Positions 25,829 to 33,960 of a stretch of DNA of 47,802 bases are shown here, in pieces (the stretch's first letter is position 1; each line of letters opens with the position of its first letter). Position numbers and translations under genes: made by a program. Below the pieces are notes generated by a model that was not told the DNA's origin, ran no database searches, and saw nothing but the letters and a program-made list of their open reading frames with translations. This DNA is from Anaerolineales bacterium. Lineage in GTDB: Bacteria > Chloroflexota > Anaerolineae > Anaerolineales > Villigracilaceae. The stretch covers positions 1 through 47,802 of the forward strand of contig JAUXUL010000009.1 of assembly GCA_030680795.1 (NCBI GenBank), in the 5' to 3' direction.

Positions 25829-26773
25829 ATGTTCAAAATTATAAAATATACACTCTTTAGCTCAATCATCTTATCTTTACTGCTCATCACAGCCTGCGGC
25901 GCAGAACCATCCACACAGGAAGCCACCATCCAAACCGCGGTCGCGCAGACTGTCGCTGCGCAAAATACGGTTGAAGTTCCAAATACTGCGTCCCCCTCCG
26001 CGCCTGTGATCCCGACCCAAACGCCGTTCCAGTTGCCAACACCGCTGACACTGCTTACCTCGACAGTCCCGCCTCCCAATACTTCAAAAGCCGAATGTGC
26101 CAAAGCCAGCCTGGTCAGTGAAACCATTGTGGATGGCACAATCTTCAAACCCGGCGAACAATTCACAAAGACCTGGGAGATCACCAACACAAGCAATTGT
26201 GTTTGGGATACCAGCTACAAGATCGTCTACTGGTCTGGTGACATCATGGGCGGCGGATACGTTTACAATCTTCCGCAAGTCACCGGCCCCGGACAAACCA
26301 TACCGATCTCGCTGGTATTGATCGCCCCCACAGCAGACGGCACCTATCGCTCCGAGTGGAAACTCCAGACTCCCGACAAGATCAATTATGGCGTGGGCGC
26401 ATACAATGCAGCTTTCTACACAGAGATCGTAGTTTCTTCCTCTTTAAAACCAAAATACGCCGTCACAAAAATGGAGTTGAGCATTACTCGCGAACCAAAA
26501 ACAGGCTGCCCTGCAAATACCACCTATACGGCCTACGCCACCTTTACCACCAACGGTCCCTTGGAATTCACATACCGCTGGCTTCAACAAGACGGCAACA
26601 ATTCAAATCCGCAGACCATCGAATTGAAAGCCGCTGGCACAAAAACGGTTTCGCGCGTATGGAAACTGGGGCGCGCCGCTTCACAAAATGATAATCGCTG
26701 GTTTGCGCTCGTATTAACAGAGCCTGTTTATCAAGAATATCCTTCAGTAGGTTTCAGTTTCCATTGTCCGTAA
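25829..26773 (+). CDS. Second lipoprotein with NBR1-type Ig domain
   Basis: This 314-residue protein has a lipobox LITAC (Cys23) after a hydrophobic signal, then a low-complexity spacer (TQTPFQLPTPLTLLTSTVPP) and an NBR1-like Ig domain: DGTIFKPGEQFTKTWEITNT, NCVWDTSYKIVYWSGD and TYRSEWKLQTPDK. A second beta domain with two Cys (TGCPANTTYTAYATF and the C-terminal FHC) ends the protein. It is a paralogue of the upstream gene but has its own transcription unit between two terminators. Confidence 0.85.
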   Translation: MFKIIKYTLFSSIILSLLLITACGAEPSTQEATIQTAVAQTVAAQNTVEVPNTASPSAPVIPTQTPFQLPTPLTLLTSTVPPPNTSKAECAKASLVSETIVDGTIFKPGEQFTKTWEITNTSNCVWDTSYKIVYWSGDIMGGGYVYNLPQVTGPGQTIPISLVLIAPTADGTYRSEWKLQTPDKINYGVGAYNAAFYTEIVVSSSLKPKYAVTKMELSITREPKTGCPANTTYTAYATFTTNGPLEFTYRWLQQDGNNSNPQTIELKAAGTKTVSRVWKLGRAASQNDNRWFALVLTEPVYQEYPSVGFSFHCP

Positions 26774-26782
26774 CTCGATCGC

Positions 26783-26818
26783 AAAAAGGGAAGTCAGCGC
26801 AGGCAGGCTTCCCTTTTT
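26783..26818 (+). terminator. Rho-independent terminator
   Basis: AAAAAGGGAAG and CTTCCCTTTTT form an 11-bp stem ending in five T, just after the second lipoprotein gene. Confidence 0.85.
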
Positions 26819-26918
26819 GTCTGGGAACCATGACCACCTTCCGATTTTGCTTATGATTTTGGGAAAATTCAAGTAGGCGCTCTCCTGCCCGGGAACAAAA
26901 GACCGCTCTAACGGTTGT

Positions 26919-27179
26919 GTGCTCAAACTATATGTTCCTGCCTCCTCTGGAGCCCTGCTTGCAGAGACGTTTTATCAGGCTGGTATCAGGCTTATTGAAA
27001 CAGGACCCATTCAAAACGTGGAAAAGAAGCGTTCTACCGCTGTGTGGGAAAATGAATGGGTGCTGATCGAAGTTGATCTGGTGGATTCCATTCCAAGCGA
27101 AGACATCCAAAAGATGAAGGTGTTTAACGAACAGGCTCGCAGGCGAGGCGGCCGCATTTTCACATCCCAACTTTTTTGA
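26919..27179 (+). CDS. Small unknown protein
   Basis: An 86-residue product from a GTG start has normal protein composition: LIETGPIQNVEKKRSTAVWE, NEWVLIEVDLVDSIPSEDIQ and a basic end (ARRRGGRIFTSQLF). The first part (KLYVPASSGALLAETFYQAG) may be a helix. No Shine-Dalgarno is obvious, so the start is uncertain. It precedes signal peptidase I by about 50 bp on the same strand. I do not recognise a family. Confidence 0.45.
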   Translation: MLKLYVPASSGALLAETFYQAGIRLIETGPIQNVEKKRSTAVWENEWVLIEVDLVDSIPSEDIQKMKVFNEQARRRGGRIFTSQLF

Positions 27180-27232
27180 GTGGGGTAAGAGCTGATTGCC
27201 AGTCAACTTCGAAAAAATAGAAGTATAATTTT

Positions 27233-27841
27233 ATGAATAGTATGGAGGCTTGTTTGGAAACCTTGCAGCAGGATGTAAATATTGAAAAAAGTGGTGATCT
27301 CCAGGAAAAAGTAAATTGGGGGCGCTTTGCGCTTGATATTATTGAAACCCTTGTTTTGGCTGTCGTTTTATTTACAGGCATTAATGCAGTTTCTGCGCGT
27401 GTGCGAGTGGATGGTTTCAGTATGCATCCTACACTTGAGAATGGGGAGTTTGTCCTTGTAAATAAAATAAGTTATCGCTTCAGCGAAATGGAGCGCGGTG
27501 ATATTATTGTTTTTCACTTTCCATTGAATCCAGAGGAGGAATTGATCAAGCGTGTGATCGGATTGCCCGGCGACCGTGTGATGGTGGAGAACAGTCAGGT
27601 TTATGTAAATGGGCAAATTCTCAATGAACCGTACATTGCGCAGGCTCCCATTTATGCCGGGGAGTGGACAGTTTTGGACGGCCAACTTTTTGTATTGGGT
27701 GACAACCGCAATAACTCAAATGATTCCAAAGATTGGGGTCTTTTGCCTGCCGAAAATGTGGTCGGCAAAGCGATCTTGATCTACTGGCCCCCGCCCCTGT
27801 GGGATTTGATCGAACATACAGAAGTATTCGCTTCACAATAA
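27233..27841 (+). CDS. lepB: Signal peptidase I
   Basis: The 202-residue protein has one N-terminal membrane anchor (about residues 35-52). It then has the catalytic Ser63 in DGFSMHPTLENGE, the general-base Lys106 in EELIKRVIGLPGDRV, and the conserved GDNRNNSNDSKDWG motif near 155-168. It cleaves signal peptides from secreted proteins on the outer face of the membrane. The length and single anchor match the Gram-positive/monoderm type. It is followed after 9 nt by a zinc-ribbon gene, so the three following genes may be co-transcribed. Confidence 0.93.
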   Translation: MNSMEACLETLQQDVNIEKSGDLQEKVNWGRFALDIIETLVLAVVLFTGINAVSARVRVDGFSMHPTLENGEFVLVNKISYRFSEMERGDIIVFHFPLNPEEELIKRVIGLPGDRVMVENSQVYVNGQILNEPYIAQAPIYAGEWTVLDGQLFVLGDNRNNSNDSKDWGLLPAENVVGKAILIYWPPPLWDLIEHTEVFASQ

Positions 27842-27850
27842 GGAATTGAT

Positions 27851-28150
27851 ATGAGTGATGTTGAGCATAAAAATCCGGATATTATTCTGTGCAGTGAATG
27901 CCATGCGGGTATTATGCTGCCGCGCCGCATTACATATTTTACGTGGCTCGGCGAGGAGTTGATCACTGTGCCGCATTTCCCGGCCTGGATCTGTGATGTG
28001 TGCGGAAAACGCGAATACGATGAAAAAGCGATCCAGTGGCTGAATATGATCCTGGATCCGAACGCCGGCAAGCCTACCAGGCATCCGCGCCGAACTCCGC
28101 TTCCACCCAGACCTCAAGCTGGGGGACCCCGCCCGATACCCGATTCTTAA
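27851..28150 (+). CDS. YgiT/MqsA-like zinc-finger protein
   Basis: The 99-residue protein has two CxxC pairs (CSECH and CDVCGK) around a beta region with WLGEELITVPHFPAW, the arrangement of YgiT-type zinc ribbons such as the N-terminal domain of the MqsA antitoxin. The C-terminus is Pro/Arg-rich and probably disordered. No toxin is adjacent. It starts 9 nt after signal peptidase I and lies 19 nt before the next gene, so it is probably in the same operon. A zinc-binding regulatory role is likely; the specific one is unknown. Confidence 0.65.
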   Translation: MSDVEHKNPDIILCSECHAGIMLPRRITYFTWLGEELITVPHFPAWICDVCGKREYDEKAIQWLNMILDPNAGKPTRHPRRTPLPPRPQAGGPRPIPDS

Positions 28151-28169
28151 ATCAAGCAGGATCATCTTT

Positions 28170-28724
28170 ATGTCCCTTGATTCTTCCCCTCGCGACCATC
28201 ATTTTCTCGCGGCTGATATATTGACATCCGGGTTTCGTGTGGTTGGCCAGATCATGGTTACAACTCAGGGCGTAATGGGGATGTTGAACGACCCCACGCA
28301 CTCTGCAGTGGAAGTTAATGACGCGCGTATGGCGCGTCTGCACATGCCTACAAAACTCGTGGATCATTTTGAAGTTGTGCGGATGATGAAAAAACAGATC
28401 CATGCGGTTTGTATGGCGCGGCGCGAAGACCTCGGTCCGCAGGCTCTTGTGCGCGGCGGGTTCGTCAATTTGGTGAAATATCCTGTGCGCATCACAACCC
28501 AGGTGTTTGAAGTGGAAGGCGCCATGGAATTGCCGGGCCGCTTTGATTTCACAAGCTTAATGACGGATGGTACGCGTGATTTTATTCCCGTCTTCAATGC
28601 CACGCTGACAGCAATTTTGATCCCCAACCTACGTGTGGAAAGTGCGGGTATCCTGGTAAACCGCAAAATGGTTGACTTGATGGCATTACTAAGCCAGCGT
28701 GTGAAATCTGAAAATCAGCCTTGA
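28170..28724 (+). CDS. DUF6812-like protein
   Basis: This 184-residue cytoplasmic protein begins DHHFLAADILTSGFRVVGQI and has the segment GMLNDPTHSAVEVNDARMAR, then a long middle (VFEVEGAMELPGRFDFT) and a C-terminal helix (LVNRKMVDLMALLSQRV). I recall this pattern as DUF6812, of unknown function, often near zinc-ribbon genes in Anaerolineae. It follows the zinc-ribbon gene by 19 nt. The tRNA-Glu promoter starts 7 bp after its stop. Confidence 0.6.
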   Translation: MSLDSSPRDHHFLAADILTSGFRVVGQIMVTTQGVMGMLNDPTHSAVEVNDARMARLHMPTKLVDHFEVVRMMKKQIHAVCMARREDLGPQALVRGGFVNLVKYPVRITTQVFEVEGAMELPGRFDFTSLMTDGTRDFIPVFNATLTAILIPNLRVESAGILVNRKMVDLMALLSQRVKSENQP

Positions 28725-28731
28725 AATCTGC

Positions 28732-28760
28732 TTGACGCTCATAATATGGGATGATAGAAT
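28732..28760 (+). promoter_or_regulatory. Promoter of tRNA-Glu
   Basis: TTGACG (28732-28737), 17-bp spacer and TAGAAT (28755-28760), about 109 bp before the tRNA. This is the best consensus promoter in the host part. Confidence 0.7.
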
Positions 28761-28868
28761 TCGCCCGCTCTACCGCTTGTTACATAATTTACTAAACTTG
28801 TTGGCAGAATTTACGAGTAAAAATCATAATTCTGGTTTAGTTATTTATGCGGCACTCTGTAAAAAAGA

Positions 28869-28944
28869 GCCCCCATCGTCTAGAGGCCCAGGACGCATCC
28901 CTTTCAAGGATAAAACCGGAGTTCGAATCTCCGTGGGGGCACCA
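28869..28944 (+). tRNA. tRNA-Glu(UUC)
   Basis: It folds into a normal cloverleaf: acceptor GCCCCCA pairs with TGGGGGC, the T loop is TTCGAAT, and the anticodon loop CTTTCAA gives UUC. CCA is encoded (28942-28944). It is the last host-like gene before the island, and its 3' end is a plausible integration site. Confidence 0.95.
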
Positions 28945-29006
28945 TTCTGTTCGGTAGTAAAGTGATTACGGTTGATTGGGGATAATTATTTAGATCTGTT
29001 GCTAAG

Positions 29007-29036
29007 AAAAAAAACGCCTTGTTCTTGGGCGTTTTT
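29007..29036 (+). terminator. Terminator after tRNA-Glu
   Basis: AAAACGCC and GGCGTTTT pair around TTGTTCTTG, followed by T residues. Confidence 0.75.
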
Positions 29037-29216
29037 TCTGATTAACATCATTAGAGGACCCGAGATCCATAACCTTGGCAAGACTCACAAGGATGAGGAA
29101 GTTCTGCGGCTGGTGCGCGAGCTCGTGCAGCAGAAAGGTTTTTGTTCGGCGTCAGCCGAAAGGGTGGCATTGCCAACCAGCGCCGACCAGCGGGAGGCGC
29201 AAATTTTTTGCGCGGC

Positions 29217-29252
29217 AAATCAGCCCTTCCCATCACTGGGTAGGGCTGATTT
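29217..29252. terminator. Bidirectional terminator after ardC-like gene
   Basis: AAATCAGCCCT and AGGGCTGATTT form a perfect 11-bp stem with T-runs outside on both strands, 16 bp beyond the stop of the minus-strand gene. Confidence 0.8.
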
Positions 29253-29267
29253 TTCCTGTCTTGTTTT

Positions 29268-30071
29268 TTATTGTTCGCAGGCGTTAATGATCTGGCTGGC
29301 GCATTTGATGATCCTCTTCCCCGACTCTTTGATCTGTTCGGGGCTTGACCAATGCGCGAGATAATTCGGCGCGTTGGTCTCGATCCCGAAATGCTCACAA
29401 ACGATAAAGGCGGTGGCTTCGGCTTCGGTCTCTTTTTGTTCGCTGCCCATCTCGTAACGGCCTTCATGTAAAAGCATGTGGGCGGCTTCGTGAATGAGTG
29501 CTGACGTGCCTGCGTTGGGACGTGATACGATCTCGCGGACTTTGTAATTTACATGGGCTTCTTCCCTCATTTCGTCCTGTTCGCGGTAGCTGTATCCGTT
29601 TACCTTTGCAAGTTCGATCAAGGCGGTGTGTATTTTCGCGTTTCGTTCTTCGGTGCGCCATTGCAGAGCCGCGGGTAGGGGTTCGCCTTCGGTTTGTTCG
29701 ATGTCGAAAACGCTCACGACTCTAAAGCGGTTAGCGTTCCCGTAGACCTTGCGCTCTTTTCCGGTCTCTTCGTCCGTCTCGGTATGGTGTGAGGCAAATC
29801 CACAAGGCGCAAGGATCGCGATTCCATGCTCCCCTTTCCTGACTTGGCGCTTGAGTTCCTTCCAGCGGTTGTATCCTGCGACGCGGGAGGCGCTTGGTTT
29901 CTGGAAGAGGATCAACCAGATATTCGAGGCGCTGTATTTGTGGAACTTGGCCGCGGTTTTGAGGTAGGCGATAAACTGCGCGGATTTCTGCGCCGTGTTC
30001 GTCAGTTCTACGAGTCCTTTTAATCGTTCCTCATAATCGGCTTTTACTTCCTGTGCTTTTTCGGTTTGCAT
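29268..30071 (-). CDS. ArdC-like antirestriction/zincin protein
   Basis: The 267-residue protein has two parts. Residues about 10-125 match the ArdC N-terminal ssDNA-binding domain (YSASNIWLILFQKPSASRVA, KRQVRKGEHGIAILAP). The rest is a zinc peptidase-like domain with HEAAHMLLHEGR and the downstream EAEATAFIVCEHFGIE. ArdC-type proteins protect incoming mobile DNA from restriction and cover single-stranded DNA. Its place directly after tRNA-Glu suggests the start of a mobile island. It has its own terminator. Confidence 0.85.
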   Translation of the reverse strand: MQTEKAQEVKADYEERLKGLVELTNTAQKSAQFIAYLKTAAKFHKYSASNIWLILFQKPSASRVAGYNRWKELKRQVRKGEHGIAILAPCGFASHHTETDEETGKERKVYGNANRFRVVSVFDIEQTEGEPLPAALQWRTEERNAKIHTALIELAKVNGYSYREQDEMREEAHVNYKVREIVSRPNAGTSALIHEAAHMLLHEGRYEMGSEQKETEAEATAFIVCEHFGIETNAPNYLAHWSSPEQIKESGKRIIKCASQIINACEQ

Positions 30072-30119
30072 TTTGTGTTCTCCTTTTGGGTTGTGTGGTG
30101 TCGGGGGCGATGAAATTCA

Positions 30120-30446
30120 AATTCCATCACCCACACTTTCCAAAAAGCACCAAAAAGCAAAGGCGTACCCGCCGTAAAAATGCAAGGTTGGTGAGACGCA
30201 TAAAAAACGAAAAATTGGTGGGCGAAGGCACCATCCAATTTTTATGTACTCCCTATGAAGATTGCGCGGCACAAGCCCGGAAGCCTTGTATTTTTTAGCT
30301 TGGTGCTATGCCGACAGTCGCAACGTGCCGTAGGAATTGCGATAGTTTTTGAGCAAGGGCAAAGGCCGTGCGCCGAGGCGTACCTATAAAAAGCGCCCCG
30401 ACGCCATGCACTTAAAGATCGGTGGAAAACCCCTGGGAGACCACCC
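30120..30446 (+). other. Hairpin-rich non-coding stretch before RNA copy 1
   Basis: No gene is convincing here. Several local inverted repeats occur: AAAATTGG and CCAATTTT near 30215-30245, ACAAG and CTTGT near 30270-30290, and TCGCAA with TTGCGA near 30318-30341. The region may be the 5' half of the RNA that begins at 30447 or its leader. A short plus-strand open frame (MKFKFHHPHFPKSTKKQRRT) crosses it but lacks support. Confidence 0.35.
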
Positions 30447-30813
30447 AAGTGAGCAGGGAAGAAGCGTCAAACGAGGACTTAGCGGGGTGGGCATGCCGGG
30501 CGGCTGTGCGCAGGCGAATGTTCGTTGAGCTTCCGCAAGAAAGGGAATTGTGGCGCGTTTGGCTCGTTTTTCACCACCCAAGCCCTTGAATAAAAAATCA
30601 AGGGACTGCCCGTCAGGGATGGCGTTCGTCCACCCTTTATTTTTTATGGGCGGGTGGTAATGCCAAACGTGATCAAGGAAATGAATTGCGGCTGCGCTCT
30701 GCCGTCCCGTGCTTGCATGACTACCCAGCGACGGCGAAACAAAACAACCCATGCATTGGAATGGGTTGTTGTTTGGCCGGAAGCCGAAGTTTGAGCGCGG
30801 ATGACCGCGAACG
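30447..30813 (+). ncRNA. Large structured RNA, copy 1
   Basis: This 367-nt segment matches 33961-34325 (365 nt) along its length, and neither has a conserved protein frame. Stems in order are GCGTTTGGC with GCCAAACGT (30555-30563/30662-30670), ACCACCC with GGGTGGT, ATAAAAAATCAAGGG with CCCTTTATTTTTTAT (one mismatch), GCCGTC with GACGGC, and AACAACCCAT with ATGGGTTGTT around the loop GCATTGGA. Paired positions change together between copies, and G-U pairs in copy 2 fit only a plus-strand transcript. Both copies begin AAGTGAGCAG. Named candidates are HEARO/omega RNA or GOLLD-type RNA; I cannot decide. Confidence 0.75.
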
Positions 30814-30879
30814 CTTCTTGAGTGTGGAGTATCTCAATGGCAGGATGGTTTGGATCTTGTGACTATTAATAAAATAAAC

Positions 30880-30911
30880 AGCAACCGCCTCTACTAGCAA
30901 CCGCCTCTACT
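30880..30911. repeat. Perfect 16-bp tandem duplication
   Basis: AGCAACCGCCTCTACT occurs twice in a row (30880-30895, 30896-30911). It may be a slippage or insertion-site scar between RNA copy 1 and the Arg-like tRNA. Confidence 0.8.
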
Positions 30912-30992
30912 ATAAAGACAGTTGCTGCACGCTTTGTTAGGTGGCGGGTTTAAGAATACTTTTTTGTCTTTTCAGTGCTAAAATCCACTTGT

Positions 30993-31065
30993 GCCTCAGT
31001 AGCTCAATGGATAGAGCGCAAGTCTACTAAACTTAGGGTTGAGGGTTCGAGACCCTCCTGAGGCA
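30993..31065 (+). tRNA. Arg-like tRNA with anticodon ACU
   Basis: The cloverleaf is good: acceptor GCCTCAG/CTGAGGC, D arm GCTC/GAGC, T arm GAGGG/CCCTC with TTCGAGA, 5-nt variable loop. The anticodon stem has a C-A mismatch at its top pair. The loop CTACTAA gives anticodon ACU, which pairs with the Ser codon AGU. The body (A20, C35, U36, class I variable arm) looks like tRNA-Arg(UCU) with U34 changed to A. A73 is followed by CAA, so CCA is not encoded. It may be a decayed attachment-site tRNA or a functional variant. Confidence 0.75.
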
Positions 31066-31242
31066 CAACCTTTTTGTAAGTTTTTTTTAATGTATTCTTA
31101 ATACATTGATGTATAATGGTGTTCAGTAGACTTGCTTGTTGAGCTAGACCACAAGTAATAAGACAAGAAGCGTCCTGTTCCTGTCCGCCCCGCCCCAGCA
31201 ATGGGGCGGTGTGCGTTAAAAATGCTGTGTCAAACAATAAGT

Positions 31243-31848
31243 TCACTTTAGCGTATCCCTTTCTCTGATGTAATTCAAGGCGTTCAATAAGTAATTTTCG
31301 CCGTTTTTGAATCTACCTAAACCCGTATTGCAACTATCACAAATGAAATCTCGAATATTTCCTGTGTGGTGGTCATGGTCAGCGACTATCTTCGCCGTAA
31401 TACCAACAATAGACCTTTTCCTACAAATTGGACATACAAACGGCTCACCATTTTTAGGCTTCTTTTTTTCCATTTCTTTGGCTTGCTTTGTTTTCGGCGC
31501 TCGCTTATCTATGGTTGTTCTACATCTACGGCAAGATGGTCTTCTTACAGACCCATGTAAATTATTTTGATTCTTATCAAATTGGGCAATGGGCTTTAGG
31601 CAATGACAAACATTACATATTTTAAAATCGTATTTGTCGCCAGATTTCGTAACGTCTACAAGTCGAGTGTCGGCTTTTGGTACAGCATAAATGCTGTCAA
31701 CGCCTATCAACCAAACAATAAAATTGTCTCCGTCTTCACCCTCAACTAATCCAACCGAGTCAATATCAAAATTCGTCTCAAGCCTTTCTTTGATATTGTC
31801 TTTGTAAAGATTTCCTTTTCCTTTATAACACACGACCCATTTGCTCAT
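31243..31848 (-). CDS. Endonuclease VII/Hpy99I-type restriction enzyme
   Basis: The 201-residue protein ends in a His-Me finger nuclease domain: VADHDHHTGNIRDFICDSCN (His residues 158, 160 and 161), then NTGLGRF. Four CxxC pairs (near residues 78, 106, 139 and 170) can hold two zinc ions, as in the restriction enzyme Hpy99I and phage endonuclease VII. The first 75 residues are a separate beta domain. Its start overlaps the stop of the methyltransferase gene by four bases, so the two make a type II restriction-modification pair. The recognition site is unknown; similarity to Hpy99I is from domain memory. Confidence 0.75.
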   Translation of the reverse strand: MSKWVVCYKGKGNLYKDNIKERLETNFDIDSVGLVEGEDGDNFIVWLIGVDSIYAVPKADTRLVDVTKSGDKYDFKICNVCHCLKPIAQFDKNQNNLHGSVRRPSCRRCRTTIDKRAPKTKQAKEMEKKKPKNGEPFVCPICRKRSIVGITAKIVADHDHHTGNIRDFICDSCNTGLGRFKNGENYLLNALNYIRERDTLK

Positions 31849-32639
31849 TTTATACTCTTCAATCGTGACTTGGCGATTTTTATGTATTCGGCGGATATAT
31901 CAATTCCAAGATAGTTTCTGTCAGATAAAGCAGCCATTTTGCATGTTGTACCAGAGCCGCACATTGGGTCAAAAACCAAGTCGCCTTTGTTGCTCCATGA
32001 CAATATGTGGTCACGGGCAAGTTTTTCTGGGAATACCGCAGGATGTTGAAATGCTATTTTGTCACTTGTTGTCCCACCTAAACCAACGGCGTATTGCCAG
32101 ATATTTGTTTTCGTTTTTGTTGACTTTAATTCTTTCAGAACCTTCTTGTTTACGCCATCTGATTTTTTGTTATGAACAATCATTTCAAAACCCTCCCTAA
32201 CAGTTTTTTCGGTAAGGGGATTGAAGGTTTTTGGTTTACTTTTCGATAGTACAAACATAAATTCATAACAATTTGTATAAGCATTAGACCGCATAAAAGG
32301 AGTATTCTTTTTTTGATAAATCATTACATCGTGAATATTAAACCCTAACTCTTGAAAGTAAATCCCTTGCCTGAAACTGGTAAGACTTTTTCCGCCGTTG
32401 ATTCTGTCACCAACTACCCAAACGGCAACACCGCCAGTCTTTAATACCTTGAATAACCCTTGTGCAATAGCAGGAAAATCAAATTTATATCCCTTGTAAT
32501 CCCGTAGATTATCATAAGGTGGTGATGTAACAACTAAATCAACACAATCGTTAGGCATTGCGTTCATGAACTCAACGCAATCGGCAACATATAGCCCATT
32601 TAATATCTCTGGTATATTCTTACTATTTAGCATTTTCAT
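31845..32639 (-). CDS. DNA methyltransferase, beta class
   Basis: This 264-residue enzyme has the catalytic motif TSPPY (residues 38-42) near the N-terminus and the SAM-binding motif FDPMCGSGTTCKMAAL near the C-terminus. That order is typical of beta-class N4-cytosine or N6-adenine methyltransferases. It protects host DNA against the overlapping nuclease. It lies 9 nt after the MazF-type gene in one minus-strand cluster. The methylated base cannot be told from sequence; TSPPY is compatible with either. Confidence 0.85.
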   Translation of the reverse strand: MKMLNSKNIPEILNGLYVADCVEFMNAMPNDCVDLVVTSPPYDNLRDYKGYKFDFPAIAQGLFKVLKTGGVAVWVVGDRINGGKSLTSFRQGIYFQELGFNIHDVMIYQKKNTPFMRSNAYTNCYEFMFVLSKSKPKTFNPLTEKTVREGFEMIVHNKKSDGVNKKVLKELKSTKTKTNIWQYAVGLGGTTSDKIAFQHPAVFPEKLARDHILSWSNKGDLVFDPMCGSGTTCKMAALSDRNYLGIDISAEYIKIAKSRLKSIK

Positions 32640-32648
32640 ATTCCAATT

Positions 32649-32987
32649 TTACAACTCTTTCAAAATACTTATCGCCATATCAATTACTTCTTGCGTTTTT
32701 TCTGGTTTTATTTTTCCAACAGAATAATCAATAATCGAAGGTTCAGCGGTAAAAAAATGATTGGCTCGAATGTAACAAGGGTTAACTTTCAATTCACCAT
32801 ATCGGAAATCTTCTTTTGATAGAACAATCGTATATTCTGTCCTTGTACTCTGCTTCGTTATTTGGCATAAAATCACTTCATCGCTTCTTGGAACTGCTAT
32901 AACCAAAGCGGGTCTACGTTTTTCTGACTTCAAATCAGAATATGGGAATGGAAGAATTACTACTTCTCCTTTGACAAATACGCCCAT
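32649..32987 (-). CDS. MazF/PemK-type toxin
   Basis: The 112-residue protein begins VKGEVVILPFPYSDLKSEKR RPALVI, the beta-barrel start of PemK/MazF endoribonucleases. The conserved Arg-Pro-Ala and a later LCQITKQSTRTEYTI segment, with polar residues in the expected places, support catalysis of RNA cleavage. Its start overlaps the 3' end of the Panacea-domain gene by 28 bp. The expected role is growth inhibition when the antitoxin is lost, which stabilises the neighbouring restriction-modification genes. Confidence 0.85.
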   Translation of the reverse strand: MGVFVKGEVVILPFPYSDLKSEKRRPALVIAVPRSDEVILCQITKQSTRTEYTIVLSKEDFRYGELKVNPCYIRANHFFTAEPSIIDYSVGKIKPEKTQEVIDMAISILKEL

Positions 32988-33550
32988 GCTTCATCCTCCT
33001 CTTTATTATCCCAATCCTTTGCTAAAACGCGTTCCGAAGCCATCATAAGGCGATACGCCATAGACGCAGTATCTTCTATTTTCGCCTCTTTTTGTGACAA
33101 TTCCAAACTGAAATCCAAAGGATTGCCGCGTTTACCAAGTTTTATCGGCGGTGTGTTGTAAACAAAGTCGAGAATTTCGCTTGTTTCCTCTAATGCCCAC
33201 TTCTTGATAATTTGGTTTATTTGTTGCTCTGTTGCAAAATCAACAAGTTTTGAAATGCTTTGCTCGTCAAAACTTCTAAAGGTAATCCCTTTGCCACTAC
33301 GAGTTAATACTTCGCGTGAGTCTAAATCAATACTCGCCGAGCGCAAAACATCACTGACTGCAAAAAAGTAGGGTCCAAAACTGTAATATACCCAATCTAT
33401 GCTAGTAAGGGTTTCTTTATGACGCTTGAAATACTCCAAGTCAATTAAATAGAGCAACTTAACCAATCGGATTGTGGAAATTTGTGCTTCCATATCCTGC
33501 AACTGGTCAACAAGGTAAAGTAATAGTTTTCTAACTAAGTCTCTTTTCAT
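32960..33550 (-). CDS. Panacea-domain antitoxin (SocA/DUF4065)
   Basis: This 196-residue protein has the SocA/GepA-like Panacea pattern: RLVKLLYLIDLEYFKRHKET, WVYYSFGPYF and FDEQSISKLVDFATEQQ. Panacea antitoxins neutralise many unrelated toxins in two-gene operons. Here the gene overlaps a MazF-type toxin, matching that arrangement. It is the first gene of a four-gene minus-strand cluster that continues into a methyltransferase and its nuclease. No promoter is obvious. The extra C-terminal helix region (EDEAWAYLSKEK) may contact the toxin. Confidence 0.8.
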   Translation of the reverse strand: MKRDLVRKLLLYLVDQLQDMEAQISTIRLVKLLYLIDLEYFKRHKETLTSIDWVYYSFGPYFFAVSDVLRSASIDLDSREVLTRSGKGITFRSFDEQSISKLVDFATEQQINQIIKKWALEETSEILDFVYNTPPIKLGKRGNPLDFSLELSQKEAKIEDTASMAYRLMMASERVLAKDWDNKEEDEAWAYLSKEK

Positions 33551-33960
33551 TTCGTTTTGCCAATTATAACAACCATCTTGATAAAGTAGTTCACGACTAG
33601 CCGCCTAACTATGTGTTTAGCCACCGTTTGACGGGGTAACGGCTTATGGGCGGTCAAAGATTAAGAGAAGGTTAATTTAGTAAGCATTCTACAACCAAAG
33701 TGGCGGGAGTTCAATACCCATATTCTATTCGGATACTCCAGGGGAAAAAGGTATCTCTGGGCGTGCAGTTTTTCACTATGGCGATTTAGAGATTACCAAG
33801 AAGTGGGAGAGAGGTCACTAATAAACTGATGTAGCAGAAGGGTTTCTGATCAGACGATTGTCGAAATTGATGGAAATATCTGTGATTACGGAAGGTGTCC
33901 TAGCATCTCTAAGCGGACATGAGTGTAGTACTTTATCTTAGGGAGTCGTATCGTCTGTGT
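33551..33960. other. Gene-free stretch before RNA copy 2
   Basis: No supported gene. A plus-strand frame (about 33690-33822) reads FYSDTPGEKGISGRAVFHYG then DLEITKKWERGH to a stop, which could be a fossil C-terminus, but it has no start. The left part contains the promoter region of the Panacea gene. Confidence 0.3.

Noticed and set aside
28732-28965. 77-codon frame through tRNA-Glu
   Set aside because: It contains the tRNA and its promoter; cannot be a gene.
30053-30298. 81-codon plus-strand frame with Lys/Arg-rich sequence
   Set aside because: Begins inside the ardC promoter region, no ribosome site, and overlaps hairpins.
30384-30752. Open reading frame of 122 codons on the minus strand over RNA copy 1
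   Set aside because: The equivalent frame in copy 2 is not kept as a protein; changes follow base pairing, not codon position.
30935-33615. GTTAGGTGGC and GCCGCCTAAC resembling integron attC ends
   Set aside because: Only the short ends match, there is no integrase, and spacing does not fit a cassette.
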